A stretch of DNA of 64,000 nt from Castor canadensis (GCF_047511655.1 NC_133402.1:67832951-67896950); one strand, 5' to 3'; positions 48,515-60,945 are shown, counted from the first letter of the stretch. Made by a program: numbers and translations. The notes: generated from the sequence alone by a model not told the origin.

Positions 48515-49300
48515 CATTGTCATTCATTCATTGAGTGCGTATGGAAACCTGTAGGCCAGTCACCATTCTTAGCACTGAGCTTAAAGATGTAAACAAAACA
48601 CACAAAATCCTCAGACAACTTGCAGTCTAGTAAAATTTATAACATGTTGAGTGACATTATAAGTGGGAATGTTTAGTGGAAGTGGGGGGGGGTCGCTGCA
48701 CTTCAAAAAGTGTTTAATGGCCCTGTGAGGTGACTCTTCATCCTATAATCCTACTACTTGTGAGGAGGAGCTCAGGAGGACCACAGATCAAGGCAAAAAG
48801 TTCAAGAGACCCATCTCTCAACCAATGGCTGGGCATGGTGGCTCATCCCTGTAATCCTAGCTACCTGCCAGGAAGCACAAATAGAAGGGTGGTCCAAGCC
48901 AGGCAAATGTAAAGCAAGACCCTATTTCAAAAAATAGCCAAGCCAAAAAGGGCAGGGGCCATGGCTCAAGTGGTAGAGCACCTGCCTCAAAAGTGTGAGG
49001 CCCTGAGTTCATTCCCCAGTACTGCCAACAAATAAAAAAAAAATAATAAAAATGACACACCAGTGTTTAGGGATAGTCCTCTTAATAAGAACTGTGTGGC
49101 CATCTGGGAGAAGAGTGTTCTAGGCACAGAATACAGCAAATGAAAGGCCCTGAGACAGAGCCAGGATGGCATACTCGGGATACAGCAAGTTGGCCAGTGT
49201 CCTTAGGACCCTGAAAGGTAGGGTGTGAAACAGAAGTGTATGGGAGGATAGGAGATGACAGAGGCCAGATGTGTATTTAGATGGGTGCAAGAAGAGCAAC
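48515..49300 (+). mobile_element. Ancient L2-type repeat split by a SINE
   Basis: The left part ('tcattcattgagtgcgtatgg', 'agcactgagcttaaagatg', 'aacaaaacacacaaaatcctcag', 'acttgcagtctagtaaa') and right part ('ggccatctgggagaagagtgttctaggcacag', 'acagcaaatgaaaggccctgagacag') are in the order of one long ancient mammalian LINE-type repeat. The composite SINE at 48717-49061 interrupts it. Confidence 0.6.
48717..49061 (+). mobile_element. Composite SINE: B1-like, B1-like, tRNA tail
   Basis: Two 7SL-like units in a row ('ctgtgaggtgactcttcatcctataatcctactacttg' and 'gctgggcatggtggctcatccctgtaatcctagctacc') precede a tRNA-like unit ('aggggccatggctcaagtggtagagcacctgcc', 'gagttcattccccagtactgcc') and an A-rich tail. 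The short repeat AGTGTTTA at 48709-48716 and 49062-49069 is a candidate TSD spanning the whole array, arguing for insertion as a single trimer or as nested steps at one site. Confidence 0.75.
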
Positions 49301-50645
49301 TGATAGAATTTTAAAGCCTAAGTGGTTTTCACATTTAAAATGCTTGGAAATGTGGTAAAATGTTCCCCAAACTGCAGATTTTAAAAAGAACTCAGACCCA
49401 CACCCACCCTTCATTGGTTGGTCCTGGGGCAGTGACCCAAGCCATTAGAATCATTCAGCTTCTATGTGTTTTTACCCATTTCTTTTAGACACCTATCTTG
49501 TTTGGTGCCTTTGGTCTACTTCCAAATTCACTTTGTCTGCTGTCCTGACAGTTCATCCTGTGCCTCTGGGCCTGAAAAATAAAACTCTTCAAGTAACAGA
49601 AAGGCCCCAACATGGCAATGAGGTTACTTTTAATGATATCTTGGCCTTCTTAGATAACACACAGCAATGCACTTAAGTCCTAGGGACCCCACTGATGGCA
49701 AAATAATGTCATGTCCTATTTATTCCACTTAAATTATTTAATCTCCAAGCCCAACAAGGACATTGTAAACAAAAAGACCCATTTGAGATTGCGTGTGTGT
49801 CATCCATCCACATAGAAGGAGGGATAAAATTGTTAAGTGGAAAATCTCAAACTGACTAACTAAACATGTGCAGATAATACGGATGAGAAGAGCCATTTCT
49901 GACTCTGCTATTTTTTATCCGTGTTGTTTTTTCATAATCCCCGTGCTTTCCTCTTGCCCTGCTATCCTTCAAGACGTCCTAATGAGGATCAGGGAGCAAG
50001 CATATTTAACAATCTGTGTTTGCAGGTTGGAAATCAGAAAATGAAGACTTATAGTTTTCCTCCCGCTAACTTGATTTTCTACAGCACCTCTCCTTCCAGC
50101 TTAGGCAGAGGAGTTCATTACTATTTCCAACAGATGAGGCCAAGGGAAAGGCACACATCTGTGATGTCACGCCTCCCTCAAATGGGCCACCTCACAGCCT
50201 CGATTAGAGACTCCCCAAAAGCGAGAAATGAGGAGCGATTATGAGCAGGATGGAAAAATGCAACTCCCTTTATTGGAGAAAAGCAAGAACATCTCAATGG
50301 CTGGGAAGTTCTGTTGTCTAAAAGATGCTGAAAACAACATGGTTTCTGATCAGAACAAATGCCATTATTCTTACTTACTATTAGAAATTCTTAATGTTTT
50401 TGTCCAATAAGCCTATTTTAAATTGTTCTAAACCTGGGTAAATCAGTAATGAAGTCCTATTGTTAGGAAACATTTTAATGTCAGAAAAATTAGGCCCCAT
50501 AAAACACAGTTTACCCTTGTATTTCCCATGCGTATGTGTTCTGCCCATTGCAGGTAGTTATTTAATGAGAAACTATGTTACTGGTCCCACACTTCTTTAA
50601 TTTAATGCTCCCAAAGTGTACGACTTAGACAACTTTCTATTTTTC
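49301..50645. other. Inferred intron, candidate conserved patch
   Basis: No repeat recognised. 49880-50240 is of mixed composition with a CRE core TGATGTCACG at 50161-50170 and an ATTAG word, enhancer-like in look only. Open frames of 60-107 codons have no motif. Confidence 0.3.
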
Positions 50646-50649
50646 CTTT

Positions 50650-50785
50650 ATTGTTATGCTGGGTGGGGGTATACTGTGACATTTACAAGAGTTCTTACAC
50701 TGTATCAAATATATCATTCTTGAATTTACCTCCTCCATCACTCCCTTTTAGTTCCCCCTCCCTCTATTCATTGTTTTCTTGTAGT
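50650..50785 (-). mobile_element. L1 3' end, first of two in tandem (antisense)
   Basis: 'ttattgttatgctgggtgggggtatactgtgac', 'gttcttacactgtatcaaatatatc' and 'cctccatcactccc' match the L1 3' terminus in reverse complement. It stops after about 135 bases and is followed by T-rich DNA and a second copy. Confidence 0.85.
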
Positions 50786-50805
50786 TTTTTTTTCTTTTCT
50801 TTTTT

Positions 50806-51165
50806 TATATTGTTGTGCTGGGTGGGGATACATTGTGGCATTTACAAAGGTTCTTACAATGTATCAAATATCTCATACTTGCATTCACCCCCTCCACTGC
50901 TCTCCTTTATCCCCACCTTCCCCATTTCCTGGAATAGTTTCAGCAGGTATCATTTTTACATTTATTTGCATGTGTACACATTTTTTGCACTGTGTTCAAC
51001 CTCTTACCCAACCTTAACCACCACTTCCCTCCTTCCACTGGTGCCAGCTCCTCCCCCATCCCCACAGGTAGGCAGAACTGGTTCTCCAATTTTGTATAAG
51101 ATAAAAGAGAAAAGATAAAAAGAAAAGCATGACATTTTTCCTTATTTGCTACATATATATATATA
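50806..51165 (-). mobile_element. L1 3' end, second of two in tandem (antisense)
   Basis: 'atattgttgtgctgggtggggatacattgtggc', 'ttcttacaatgtatcaaatatctc', 'ggaatagtttcagcagg' and 'catgtgtacacatttttt' repeat the 3' UTR just seen, in the same orientation. The T-rich 50786-50805 is its poly-A. It ends near a (TA)n run at 51151-51168. The 155-codon frame across both copies is noncoding. Confidence 0.88.
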
Positions 51166-51167
51166 TA

Positions 51168-51197
51168 TGCAGGCGCCCTACCACTTGAGCCCTCCAT
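51168..51197 (-). mobile_element. tRNA-like SINE remnant
   Basis: 'gcaggcgccctaccacttgagccctcc' is the reversed A-box part of the local tRNA-derived SINE. Only about 30 bases are visible, next to a TA run. Confidence 0.5.
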
Positions 51198-53827
51198 TAA
51201 CCCTGAATCTAGAACTTTTTAAACACAGAACACAGGTGTACACTTAATCACCACACAACAGTGACTCTTAACCCCAAACTGTACCATGTCAAAATGCTTT
51301 CTCAGCAAATTGAACCAAACTGTGTTCAGAAAACCAGCTTGTCTGTGCAAAGCTGGTGGAGTAGAGTGGCAGTATGCAGGGGCCTTTGTCCCTTTTAAGA
51401 GTTCTCTGTCTATGGTCCCTGGTCCTTGTCTGTAGAGTCACTCATCAGCATCTCTGTCTTCTGCCCTAACCCCATAATGGAATCACACTTACCTGACCTC
51501 ACAGAACTGAAAAAGAGGTTCTACAGATGTGGTTGTGTTGAGTTGACAGAAAGATTTGGGGTTCAGTTCAGCACTCCCAGTGTGGCAGTCTCTCTAGACT
51601 GGAATATAACCCAAAGAGCACATTTCTGGTAGAATCCCAGGTCTTGGATGCAGCCATCTATTTATAACTACACAGGAATGTGTTCCCCATTATCACTCCT
51701 GATACTGACATGGCATACAAGCATCCCTGTAAGGAACTAGAACATTTTGAGAATGTGCAATATTGTTTCTCACACAAAAACATGGACGTGGTTCAAACTA
51801 ACCTGAGCTTGTGCACGGGTGAGTGCCTCTGATTTCGGCAGACGGGTCCCTCTTTTGCAACTCCAGTGTGTCCTTGGAAAATGCTGCACAAAGGCCAAAC
51901 TGCCAAAGTCTAGCCCTTTTCCTTTCAGTTGTATGTCAGTATCTGGTCACTGTTCAGTGACCATTGCAAAATAAGGCAATTCTAATCCTAAATCCCTGTA
52001 GTACGAGAAGATGAGGTGAGTCAAAGGAATGACTGTAATTTTATCAGCATTCCATCCCTAATAAAAAAGCAGTCATGACTTCCTTCAAATTCCTCTCCCA
52101 CAGATTTTTTTGCTCCTGTAAAAAGATACCATGTACCATTTTAGAGAAAACAAACTTTTCTTAATCACAAGCAAGTTCATAGTTTTTTTTCTTTCAACTC
52201 CCCAAATTTGAACAGATTCTTGACTTCAGCTCTTTAGCCACCCAGAAAATGGTTTCTCTTGAGTTGACTCTTATTTCAATCCAGTATTTTGTCTGGTAGA
52301 GTCACAAATGTAAGTAATCATCCATATCAGGAAGAAAAAAAAATGAGTGAGATTTCAAAGAATCTAAATGGCACAGCTATCTCACTCAAAAAATAAAATA
52401 AGAATTAAATCTCCAGCCCAGAATGAATCATCTTTGAAATATTCCCAAGTTGTGAGCTAGTTTTAAGGGTGAAAACTTTGGGTGAACAGTTTAAAAAGTA
52501 ACTGCTGCTGACCAGGGCAGTTTCACACCCCCAGCTCATGTTTCTCACTTGGATCAATATGATATGATTATTGCCTTTGAATGATATTGCTGCTTTATCA
52601 ACGAAACCTGGAAGGATCAGAGAAAGTAATAACAAGCACCTATTCATGACCGCTTCTGGTGGCAAGCACCATGTCCATCTTGCCATCTGCATTTTCTTTT
52701 GTAATGCAAAAACAGTAAACAAACTTACCAGCTAAATTCTCTTATCATCTACACTTTTTGATAGAAACTGAGCACAAGTTACCCACATTGCTAAGTAGTA
52801 CCATGGCAATGACCCAAATTTGGGACTGATTTGGAACACTTTACTCCAACCATTTCTCCCCCATCTGACAATTTCTCCACACCTAAGATTTGGCTATAAA
52901 ATCTGTTTAATCTGCAAATCTGTAAATCTGCCACAGTAGCTGCATTTTTTCATAGAAGTGAACACTGATCTAGTAGTTAATTACAGGTTTACATTCATAC
53001 TGCAGGCAAGTATAAGCTACATCATTGAGACAGGGGCTCTGAAAGTAATGCTCATGACAGAGTCAAGTAGATATTTTTCTGTCACATTTCAGTGAGGAAA
53101 ATTGCTCATTTATATGCCACCAACCATAGGCAGAAATGCAACAGGAAATGAAGAAAAACTTAACTACTGTAAATAATGTGGTCTGTGGTACAAGTGATTT
53201 ACACTGCGAGTTCATTTCCTTCTGCTATGGAATTGATCATTTGGATTCTGTAGACAAGCAATGCAAGGCATTACTGAAATTATTCTTGAATCCTAGTTCT
53301 GAGAGCTGTATGAAACACTCAGCAATTTGCCTGAAAATACATAGAAAATACTCCTTAAAAGGACTGGGATGGGTCATTTTCCCCTCTGTTAAATATTAGC
53401 CTTTGTAATGAACCCAGCTGATCTGCCAAATAACACCTGCAAATTGTTGTGTTTTAATAAAGTGACAGACTAAAAGGGAAGCCGCACTGGACCTGCTTGT
53501 ACTTCTAGAGGCGTCACCAGCGAGGGACATTATGCAATAATGCCTTTTAAAAGAGGGGAGCCTCTTAGCATTACACCTTGCCTGGCAACTGCTGTAGCCG
53601 CTTACTCCAAATGCAGGCATAATTAGAAACTATGGTATCCAAGCCCCTGCCGCTGTACTCAGTAAATTACAGCTTTTATGTCTGTGATATTTTCAACCAT
53701 TTCATTTAAATATGTGAATATATATGAGGTGTGAGGTTTTAGGAGGCCTGTTTCATATACTAACTAGGGAAAGATTTCATCCTTTCTAATCAGGACGGTC
53801 CCACAAATGGGAACCTCATTTTCAGGC
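51198..53827. other. Inferred intron, candidate conserved patch
   Basis: No repeat or exon recognised. 53400-53640 is repeat-free, compositionally mixed, and dense in AATTA/ATTA and CpG-bearing words, the look of a conserved noncoding element. This is a suspicion only. Confidence 0.3.
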
Positions 53828-53849
53828 TTCTGGAAGGTTCAGAACCTTC
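53828..53849. promoter_or_regulatory. Heat-shock-element-like palindrome
   Basis: TTC at 53828, GAA at 53833 and TTC at 53838 are spaced five bases apart, the canonical three-pentamer HSF1 site, followed by GAA at 53842 and TTC at 53847. TGGAAGGTTC (53831-53840) and GAACCTTCCA (53842-53851) are also perfect inverted arms around one base. Next to it CTGCCAG (53856-53862) and CTGGCAG (53869-53875) form a second small palindrome. Function is not shown; chance is possible. Confidence 0.35.
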
Positions 53850-53875
53850 CAGGTTCTGCCAGCTACTGCTGGCAG

Positions 53876-54106
53876 AGGGCAGACCCAGATGGGCTACTCT
53901 GTTGACAATCCCCCCAAGTAAACATGCAGCACGGGGTGAATCTCAGCCTGCAGTGGGTGCTGCCAGCAAGAGTCACCTTGTAATGCTATAGCTTTCACCA
54001 GGATCATGCATTAATTTACTGAACTGCATCAGAGCCTTATAAAGTCAGGACATTAATTTTTAAACTAGTACAATAGTGTAAAAGACCGATAAAAGAAGTT
54101 TTATTT
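53876..54106. other. Unassigned noncoding DNA
   Basis: Short stretch between the palindromes and the SINE at 54123; nothing recognised. Confidence 0.4.
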
Positions 54107-54122
54107 AAAAATCCCTCATAAA

Positions 54123-54300
54123 CCAGGTGCCAGTGGCTCAATTCTGTAATCCTAGCTACGCAGGAGACAGAGATCAGGAGGATCACAGTTCGAAGCCAGC
54201 ATGGGCAAATAGTTTGTGACACCCTATCTCAAAAAAAGGGTTGGTGGAGTAGCTCAAGGTGTAGGCCCTGAGTTCAAGCCCCAGTACCACCACAACAACA
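54123..54300 (+). mobile_element. B1-ID dimeric SINE with TSD
   Basis: B1-like head ('ccaggtgccagtggctcaattctgtaatcctagctacgc', 'gaggatcacagttcgaagccagcatgggcaaatag') joined to a shortened tRNA-like tail ('ggagtagctcaagg', 'gagttcaagccccagtaccacc') and an A-rich end. TSD AAAAATCCCTCATAAA (54107-54122) and AAAAATTCCTTATAAA (54301-54316), 14 of 16 identical. Confidence 0.92.
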
Positions 54301-54316
54301 AAAAATTCCTTATAAA

Positions 54317-55267
54317 ACTTGTGAAATTGGTGCTGTAAGTGAACTATATGAGAATTAATTCAATTACATTAAATTTTTCTCTTGTTGCAATACAAAAATA
54401 AATGCTTTAAAATTTCAAGTGGAAACACAGAGGTATTAAGTATGTGGATAGGGGTTATTTTGCATAAGTGTCTTGCAGAAAAATCAATTTTTTCCCGTGA
54501 TTCATGCCTGGCCATTGATTTCTGCCCCTAGAGTGTGAAGGTGTTCTGTATTCTACCAGAAAGAACAAGGGAGACTTGGTCTCTTCCAAACTGATGGATT
54601 TCTCTCAGGTGCCCTTCATTTCTTAAAGTGCTGTGATTTTTTTTATTTCCTGGTGTTATGCCTTAAACAGATTTTAAATCTTGGAACATAGAAATTGAGA
54701 GGTTTAAGTCTTAGCCATTTACCATGTCTTAAAATAGGTAATACAGACCTCTAGTGGTTGAACAATTCAAACGGCTCTGCAAGGAAAGCAAATTGCGTGG
54801 AAGATATCTGCATTTTAAGCAGTTAAATTAGTTAAAAGTGTTTGCATGACAGAATCCACATGTTTGATAGAAATAAAAAGAGAAACTAAAACTCTCCTTG
54901 AAAGAGGTAGAGCCAGGGCTATTCTATTAAATGCTCATTCCTCTGAAAAAGCAAGGGCTCTCTATTCAGAAGACCAGGGAAGAACTCTGGGCCCGTACTA
55001 TTTGTCCTCTAAAAGACGGTACAAATGGAGATGACAAAGACTTGTGTTCTGTGAGGTATATTTTATTTTTCTCTGTCTTATTTTGGACTTTCTTTTGTCT
55101 CCTCCAAAAGATCTCCCTGTAAACATCATCTCCAGAAGCTCAATTCTGCCTAGTCTGGCCTTGGGTTCTGTCTGTGGACAGCCACCTTCCAACGGTGTGG
55201 GCTCAGTGACCAGTGGCCTCTCACAGGCCACAGGACTAGAAAAACATGTGATCCATGTACAAGCTTA
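54317..55267. other. Inferred intron, nothing recognised
   Basis: Open frames of 60-77 codons at 54846-55268 overlap on both strands. No gene or repeat supported. Confidence 0.4.
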
Positions 55268-55395
55268 AACTAGTGCTTCTCAAACTTTAATGGACACCCA
55301 GGTCACCTGGGGAGGCCTCTTAAAACTCAGGTTCTGACTCAGGAGGCACGGGTGGGAGCTAAGATTCCTTTGCTAGAAAACTCCCAGGTGAAAGT
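55268..55395 (+). mobile_element. MER5-type hAT DNA transposon
   Basis: 'actagtgcttctcaaactttaatgg', 'gtcacctggggagg', 'ctcttaaaactcaggttctgactcaggagg', 'gagctaagattcctttgctag' and 'actcccaggtga' follow the MER5A/B consensus in order. A 25-base poly-T run at 55469-55493 further on may mark a separate, unresolved insertion. Confidence 0.75.
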
Positions 55396-57030
55396 ACGAC
55401 AGGTCATTCAGGGCCACCAGAAGCAGCAAGCAGGCTCTATGATGCCTCTCTTTCATTTGTCCTCTGTGTTTTTTTTTTTTTTTTTTTTTTTTTGGTTTTT
55501 ACTGATTTCTTCTCTTTTTTTCTTTTTAATTTAAATTTCATATCTTAAAATTTAACTTTTTGAGTGTATAAATGTTTGACCTTTTTGAATGTATAAAACA
55601 TTTAAAGCTCTCTTTTACTTGATTCTGTACAAATACCTCTGGGAGCCTGTTGTTGAAGTTTTGAAAACTTGGTCTTGCAAATTAAAAACAGATGCACAGT
55701 CATCCGCTTAGCTTGGTGAGTTCATGGTCATTTGTGAACACCACTCAAGGCACTTGAAGTTATTGGGCACTTGTAGCCACAGTTTAAATATATGATTAGT
55801 CACTTGGAAGAGTGAGTGAGATCAGGTTTTGTGCAGGTCATAGATATTTAGAGAAAAATGACTAAGAGCCCAAAGACATCCACATCATAAAATCAAGCAG
55901 AATTTAAAAAAAAAATCAGAAGCTGAATCAGTAAGTCAATGGACCAGGGTACGACATAGGAGAAGAGATTATTGGGGTCAAATCTGTTAGAATTCTGTCA
56001 TTTAAATAGCTTCCTAGCCTACCAAGTTGTCAACCTTAATTCTGAAATCCATAATTTTAGAGCTTATATCATGGAGTAAAGTTTAAAAGTTTCTGGCAAA
56101 TGTTTAATGTTTAGTTTCAAATCAAAACTAATATATTAACAAGCTGTAGCATGGAAGAGGGACACAAGTGATCACATTGCCTTGCATGAACAGTAATTCA
56201 CAGGTTTGGCGCAGACATGACTTAGAAGAAATAATTAACTATGTACAGAACTTAACAGTATAAAAGTAATAAATCTATTGCCTCATGGCACCTTGCCCTA
56301 AATAAGCATACAGTAAAAAAAACCATAGGAGTTTATTACTTTTTCACTCATGTTGCTACATTAGTAAGCTGAAGTTTTAATATATCAGAAGAAAGATATC
56401 TTTCCTTAACAACAAAAAAAAACATTCTTTTCAAATGTTAATGTACTGCTTATATGCTGAGTGAGTTCCATTTATTTATAATTGTGGGCAGATGTTCTCA
56501 ATTAATAGTTTTATGCATTCTTCTTACTTCATAGTTTAGTGAAAATGATTATTTTAAATTAAGGTGTAAAGAAGAAAAATGAGATTCTTATTACTGCAGA
56601 ATCACATCCATTGTTGATAGTTCTACAATCCTGTGTTGGTATGTCTTTGGCAAAATATTTCCAGTAAACTTAGTGCCATTTGGTTCTGGCTAGAGATGAG
56701 CTGTCTGCTTGGCCTGTAGGACTTTTACCAGCAGGTCCAAACGTGAAGGACAAGGTCATTTGGTAAGAGGACAGTGAATAAGGCAAGCATCTCTGTTTGG
56801 ACAAGACAAGAGGGCTTGGAGATCCTGCCAGGAAGAGAAGAGGTTCATTGAGCTCAGTCCTACTGAGCTCAAAAGTCTACTATTGTGTGCAGATGATCTT
56901 ATAGATTATAACATGTTTCCCATATTAGATTTCTCCGATTAATGTAGAATTATCCTTACTTCATAAATGGGCAAAGAAAAGGCTGCGGCTTTGAAGTTTT
57001 TCCAAAATCAAATAGCAGATAAGACATGGG
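55396..57030. other. Inferred intron with poly-T tract
   Basis: The poly-T run at 55469-55493 has no recognisable SINE or L1 beside it. Otherwise no gene or repeat seen. Confidence 0.4.
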
Positions 57031-57049
57031 GTCAGAACTCTTACCCAGA

Positions 57050-58010
57050 GACTTCCTCCTCTGACAATATGAAATAACAGAGACTGGAGTTCCCACACCT
57101 GTGAAAAACAACTAAAAAGCTGGACATGCATGTGACATAATGGTTTTCAAGACTATATAACAAAAGGCAGTGATTTCTGAGGCAGGGGAAGCAAAGCAAG
57201 ACATCTTTAAGGTTTCTCCAGTTCACTGCCTGGAGTGTTTCCAGTAGTGGTACAGGGAAGGCAAATGCAGGTGGACCTCAAGGTCTCCTAAGTAGAGAGA
57301 GATGGAGTTGGGAGTTCAGAGAAGTCAAAGATGAGGTGCACAGGGTAGAATACCAAAGAGGAGGGAGCTGCACCAAGGAAGGATCTGCAGATCTGCAAAG
57401 GGTCCCCTCGTGTTTCGGTGCATGTGGGTGCATTGTCCAAAAACGAATGGAAGAAATGAGACTCAGAGATCCTCTGGAGCCAGAAAACAGTTGCTAGTAA
57501 CACCAGTTGGAGTGGAATCCCACAATTCATGGGCATCGGGTAGAAGGGTTTGAGCTCAGGAAAAGAAAAATAATCACTCAGTGCTAGGCTGAGTGCTACT
57601 CTGATCCCGCCTAACCAAACTTAAAAGCTGGACCCCAAAGCATCAAACTTTGCAAACATACAATTTCTTCACAGAACAAACATGGAGAATTTCTATGGAA
57701 AAATATTCAGTACCCATCAAAGTGAAATTCACAATGCTTAATATTTACCATAAAACTACCAGTCATGCAAAGAAACAGAAAACTAGAATCCATAAAAAGA
57801 AAAATAACCAGCAAAAACAGACCCAGTAATGACACTAGTAGAATTATTGCACAAGGACAGTAAAGGGTTATTGTAACTGCATTTCATATGTTTCAGAAGA
57901 AAGATGAAAGTTTGGACAGATTAAGTGGAGACACAGGAGATATAAAAGTGGCTGCACTTGAGCTCTGGACATGAACACTGTGATGTGTGAGATGAAAGCT
58001 CAACAGAGCT
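57050..58010 (+). mobile_element. Ancient L1M 5' region
   Basis: 'gaaaaacaactaaaaagctgg', 'aatggttttcaagac', then 'atcaaagtgaaattcacaatg', 'taaaactaccagtcatgcaaagaaacagaaaac', 'acagacccagtaatgacactagtagaatt', 'gcacaaggacagtaaa' match the 5' UTR/early ORF1 zone of old mammalian L1s. Middle portion (57230-57600) is poorly matched. Noncoding. Confidence 0.5.
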
Positions 58011-60945
58011 TCAGCTGCTTTGATCATTGTTGTTCTGAGGGCCCCATACTCTGCCCTACAAACCACGTTTGATCCCAGCAGTCTAATATGCCATTTTTGT
58101 GTAATGCTAACATTCTCAGATAAAAGCTTCCTTTTCAGAGGGCCTTAGCCACTGTGCACCACCATGCCAACCTCACTCTGACCCTCCTACCCTGCCTCTG
58201 ACTCATGGAGAAAAATCCCACCACCATTCATGAGCCAGTGGTCCTTCACTCCAGACTGGAACTCACAGGAAAGTAGCCATGAACAACCCAAGCATGCCCC
58301 GCTGAGTCAGTTCCAAGAATGCTTACATCACCAGACTGCCATTTTCCATCTGTGCTTTCTGTTTCTCCCTGAAAACTCTAGTCTGAAAAAACCATGACAC
58401 ACTGTCTCTACGCAGGAGATACAGTTACTTGTGTAACTCCTCTTCCATTCCCATCCAAGGTACTATGTATACAGTCATTAACTAATCCTTTCAGTTACCA
58501 AGCAACTCACCAAAATATACCCTTTTATAGAATTTGAAGCATACTAATAAAAACTAAACTATTTTTCCAATAAAACTGAAAAATCAGCTTACTTGTTCAG
58601 GAAGTTTTATCAGGATTAGAATCCCAATGTATATGCTAGCCAAGTGTTACTGTTAATCAAAAACACTCTATATTCATCCAGTGTTAATCTTGTATGACTC
58701 ATTCAGTCAACGTATCTGCCTATCAATAGCAAATCTGTACTTTCTGTTTACCTCTTTTCCTGTGTTCCCAAACCTACAGGGAATGACTCTAGAAAATATA
58801 TTAGTATCAAAAATACAAATATAGCCTTGTGACATAAATGGGTAAATAGTTTCATACTTAGAGTAGCAAAGTTAGAGACACTACTTGACAATAAAACATT
58901 CAAAAATAAATATTTTATGACTTATTAAAAGTGTTTTAAAATTTAACCTTTTTACAGGTTATATAACCAGAACTAATGAGTCAATGTGTCTCTGTAATAG
59001 CATCAGTCCCTGTCACTACTGGTGACTTTAAGGTGCTAGATAATTCTAAATGTCAAAATAATACCTGGGTATCAGAGATTCTGTTGCAATTGCCCACCTA
59101 GAGACATCACTTTTAGTGAAATGTAGCTTTACGAGCCCTAACAGTCTCTTTTACAAGACAGAAAAATAAAAAGGTGAAAGGAGTTGCTAGCAGGAATGAT
59201 TGAACAGGTGTGGAGAAGCGAGGTCCTGGCTGCTGTCTGAGGTGGTTCACAGACAGCCAGGCTCCTCTGGTGCACATGCAAACAGGACAGCAAGGCTGGC
59301 TGAGAGCAGAGGGGAAATCCCTCCTCCCATCTATCCCATCCTTGTGTTGCCCACTCTTCCAACTCCTGGGCCACATGGAAGAGGCTCTCTAGCAACCAGA
59401 GGCTCTCTTCCACATGGAAGAGTCTGCAGTCTCTTCTGAAGAGTCTGCTTTCCTGGTTTCCTGGACAATTTACAGTGGTCGACTTAGATCCTAAGTGGCA
59501 AGTTGGCACCGCTAAGCCCAAATCTGATCTACAGAAGAGTTCTGTCTGGTTTCACAGTGTTAGTGTCTTCATTTGCTTTAATGAAATATCCATGAATAAG
59601 ATAGTTCAGTAAGATGTGAAATATCAAGCTCATCTTTTAAAATTGGCTGTACCCCTCCCCCCAACACAACTGACACAAGTGGCTGTTGCTGTGATGCAAA
59701 TTCTCTGACCTGCTCCAAGAAAGGGGCAAACCCTCCTTTCACCTCTGTGCCACTTCTCCCATTTGTGTTGTTCCCAGACCCTGTATTGAGTGCGAACCCC
59801 GGGGCACATAATTTCTAGGGAGCATTCTAGCAGTGAAATGCTCTGAGTCGCTGACCTCAGTTGTTTCAGGGAAGTAAGAGAAGAGTAAAAAACAGCGGTT
59901 AAATATACTGCTCTTGAATAATCAGACAACCAAGGCACCAGTAATAACACAGTACCTGTGGATGTTTCCAGGACAAAGGGCATACACGCATATTCTTGTA
60001 TTACTCTGAAGAAGAAAAGCAATAAATTTGACTCATGAATTTCCTGTTATTGCAAAAATTTCTAATCCACATTAAGATAAAGCTACTCTCTGAGCCTAAA
60101 TTCAAAGTCCTGAAGTTGCAGAGTGACTTTGTACATAAAGAGAATGTCTTCATTTTTGCTATCACATAGAGATTGTGTAATTTCTCTTTGGGAAAGTTTT
60201 ACACTGATCACAGCCTTATGTATACAACAATTGCTATTGGAATACACTGTTTTCCAAAACATTGTCAGTGAATTGTAATGTCTTCGTATCAAGATAATCC
60301 CAAACCACTAGCCCACTATGTCATTCTCACAAAGTTCTAATGAACCTCACAAACCTGCCTGCCCTGTTCTGAGAGAAAAAAAAAAATTCAGCCTAATTTG
60401 GTTTTCCATTATTTTATACATGGTCATAAAATAACTCCAAAATGTTATTACTGGAAATAATACCATTGTGTAATTATTAGAAAGTAACTTGTGAAATCAT
60501 GTTAAAGAACAATTGCCACATGTAAGTCAGAAAATTCAAGGAAGAGACTTTAGGGGACGTGCAGACAAAGAAAAGTTTTTTCTCTGAGTTCTGCATTTTT
60601 AAGGACATTTTTATACTTAATTAGTTGAAGTATGATTCACCAGCCAAAGGTCTGTGGTGATACACATAGATGTAAAAAAATTGTCTGCTAAATGTTTATT
60701 TTCTCATTTCTTAAGAATTGATTCTTCAAGTAGTTTTTTGGGATTACTAACAGATTACAGCTCCAATACTATTACATTTAAAGGTTACTAACATCAATTC
60801 AACCAGCCTGTTGGTCCTAATAATGTGACAAATTGTGCATATAAGGTAAATTTTGTGGGTAGTTTGGTTTACATGTGGGGACGTGATGCAAGCAAGGGCG
60901 TAAATACAATAATAGTGATAACACATGGAAGTTATCAAGCATGTC
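58011..60945. other. Inferred intron, nothing recognised
   Basis: A near-perfect local repeat of 'ggctctcttccacatggaagag'-type words lies at 59375-59425 (CACATGGAAGAG twice). Open frames up to 130 codons (59630-60022 minus) have no motif. No gene supported. Confidence 0.4.

Noticed and set aside
56700-56770. Possible third exon (acceptor CTGTAG near 56719, donor GTAAGA near 56763)
   Set aside because: The frame would stay open after exon 2, but the pyrimidine tract is weak, the exon is only about 43 bases, and such combinations are common by chance.
59630-60022. 130-codon minus frame
   Set aside because: No domain, mixed hydrophobic content and no splice context; treated as a chance frame.
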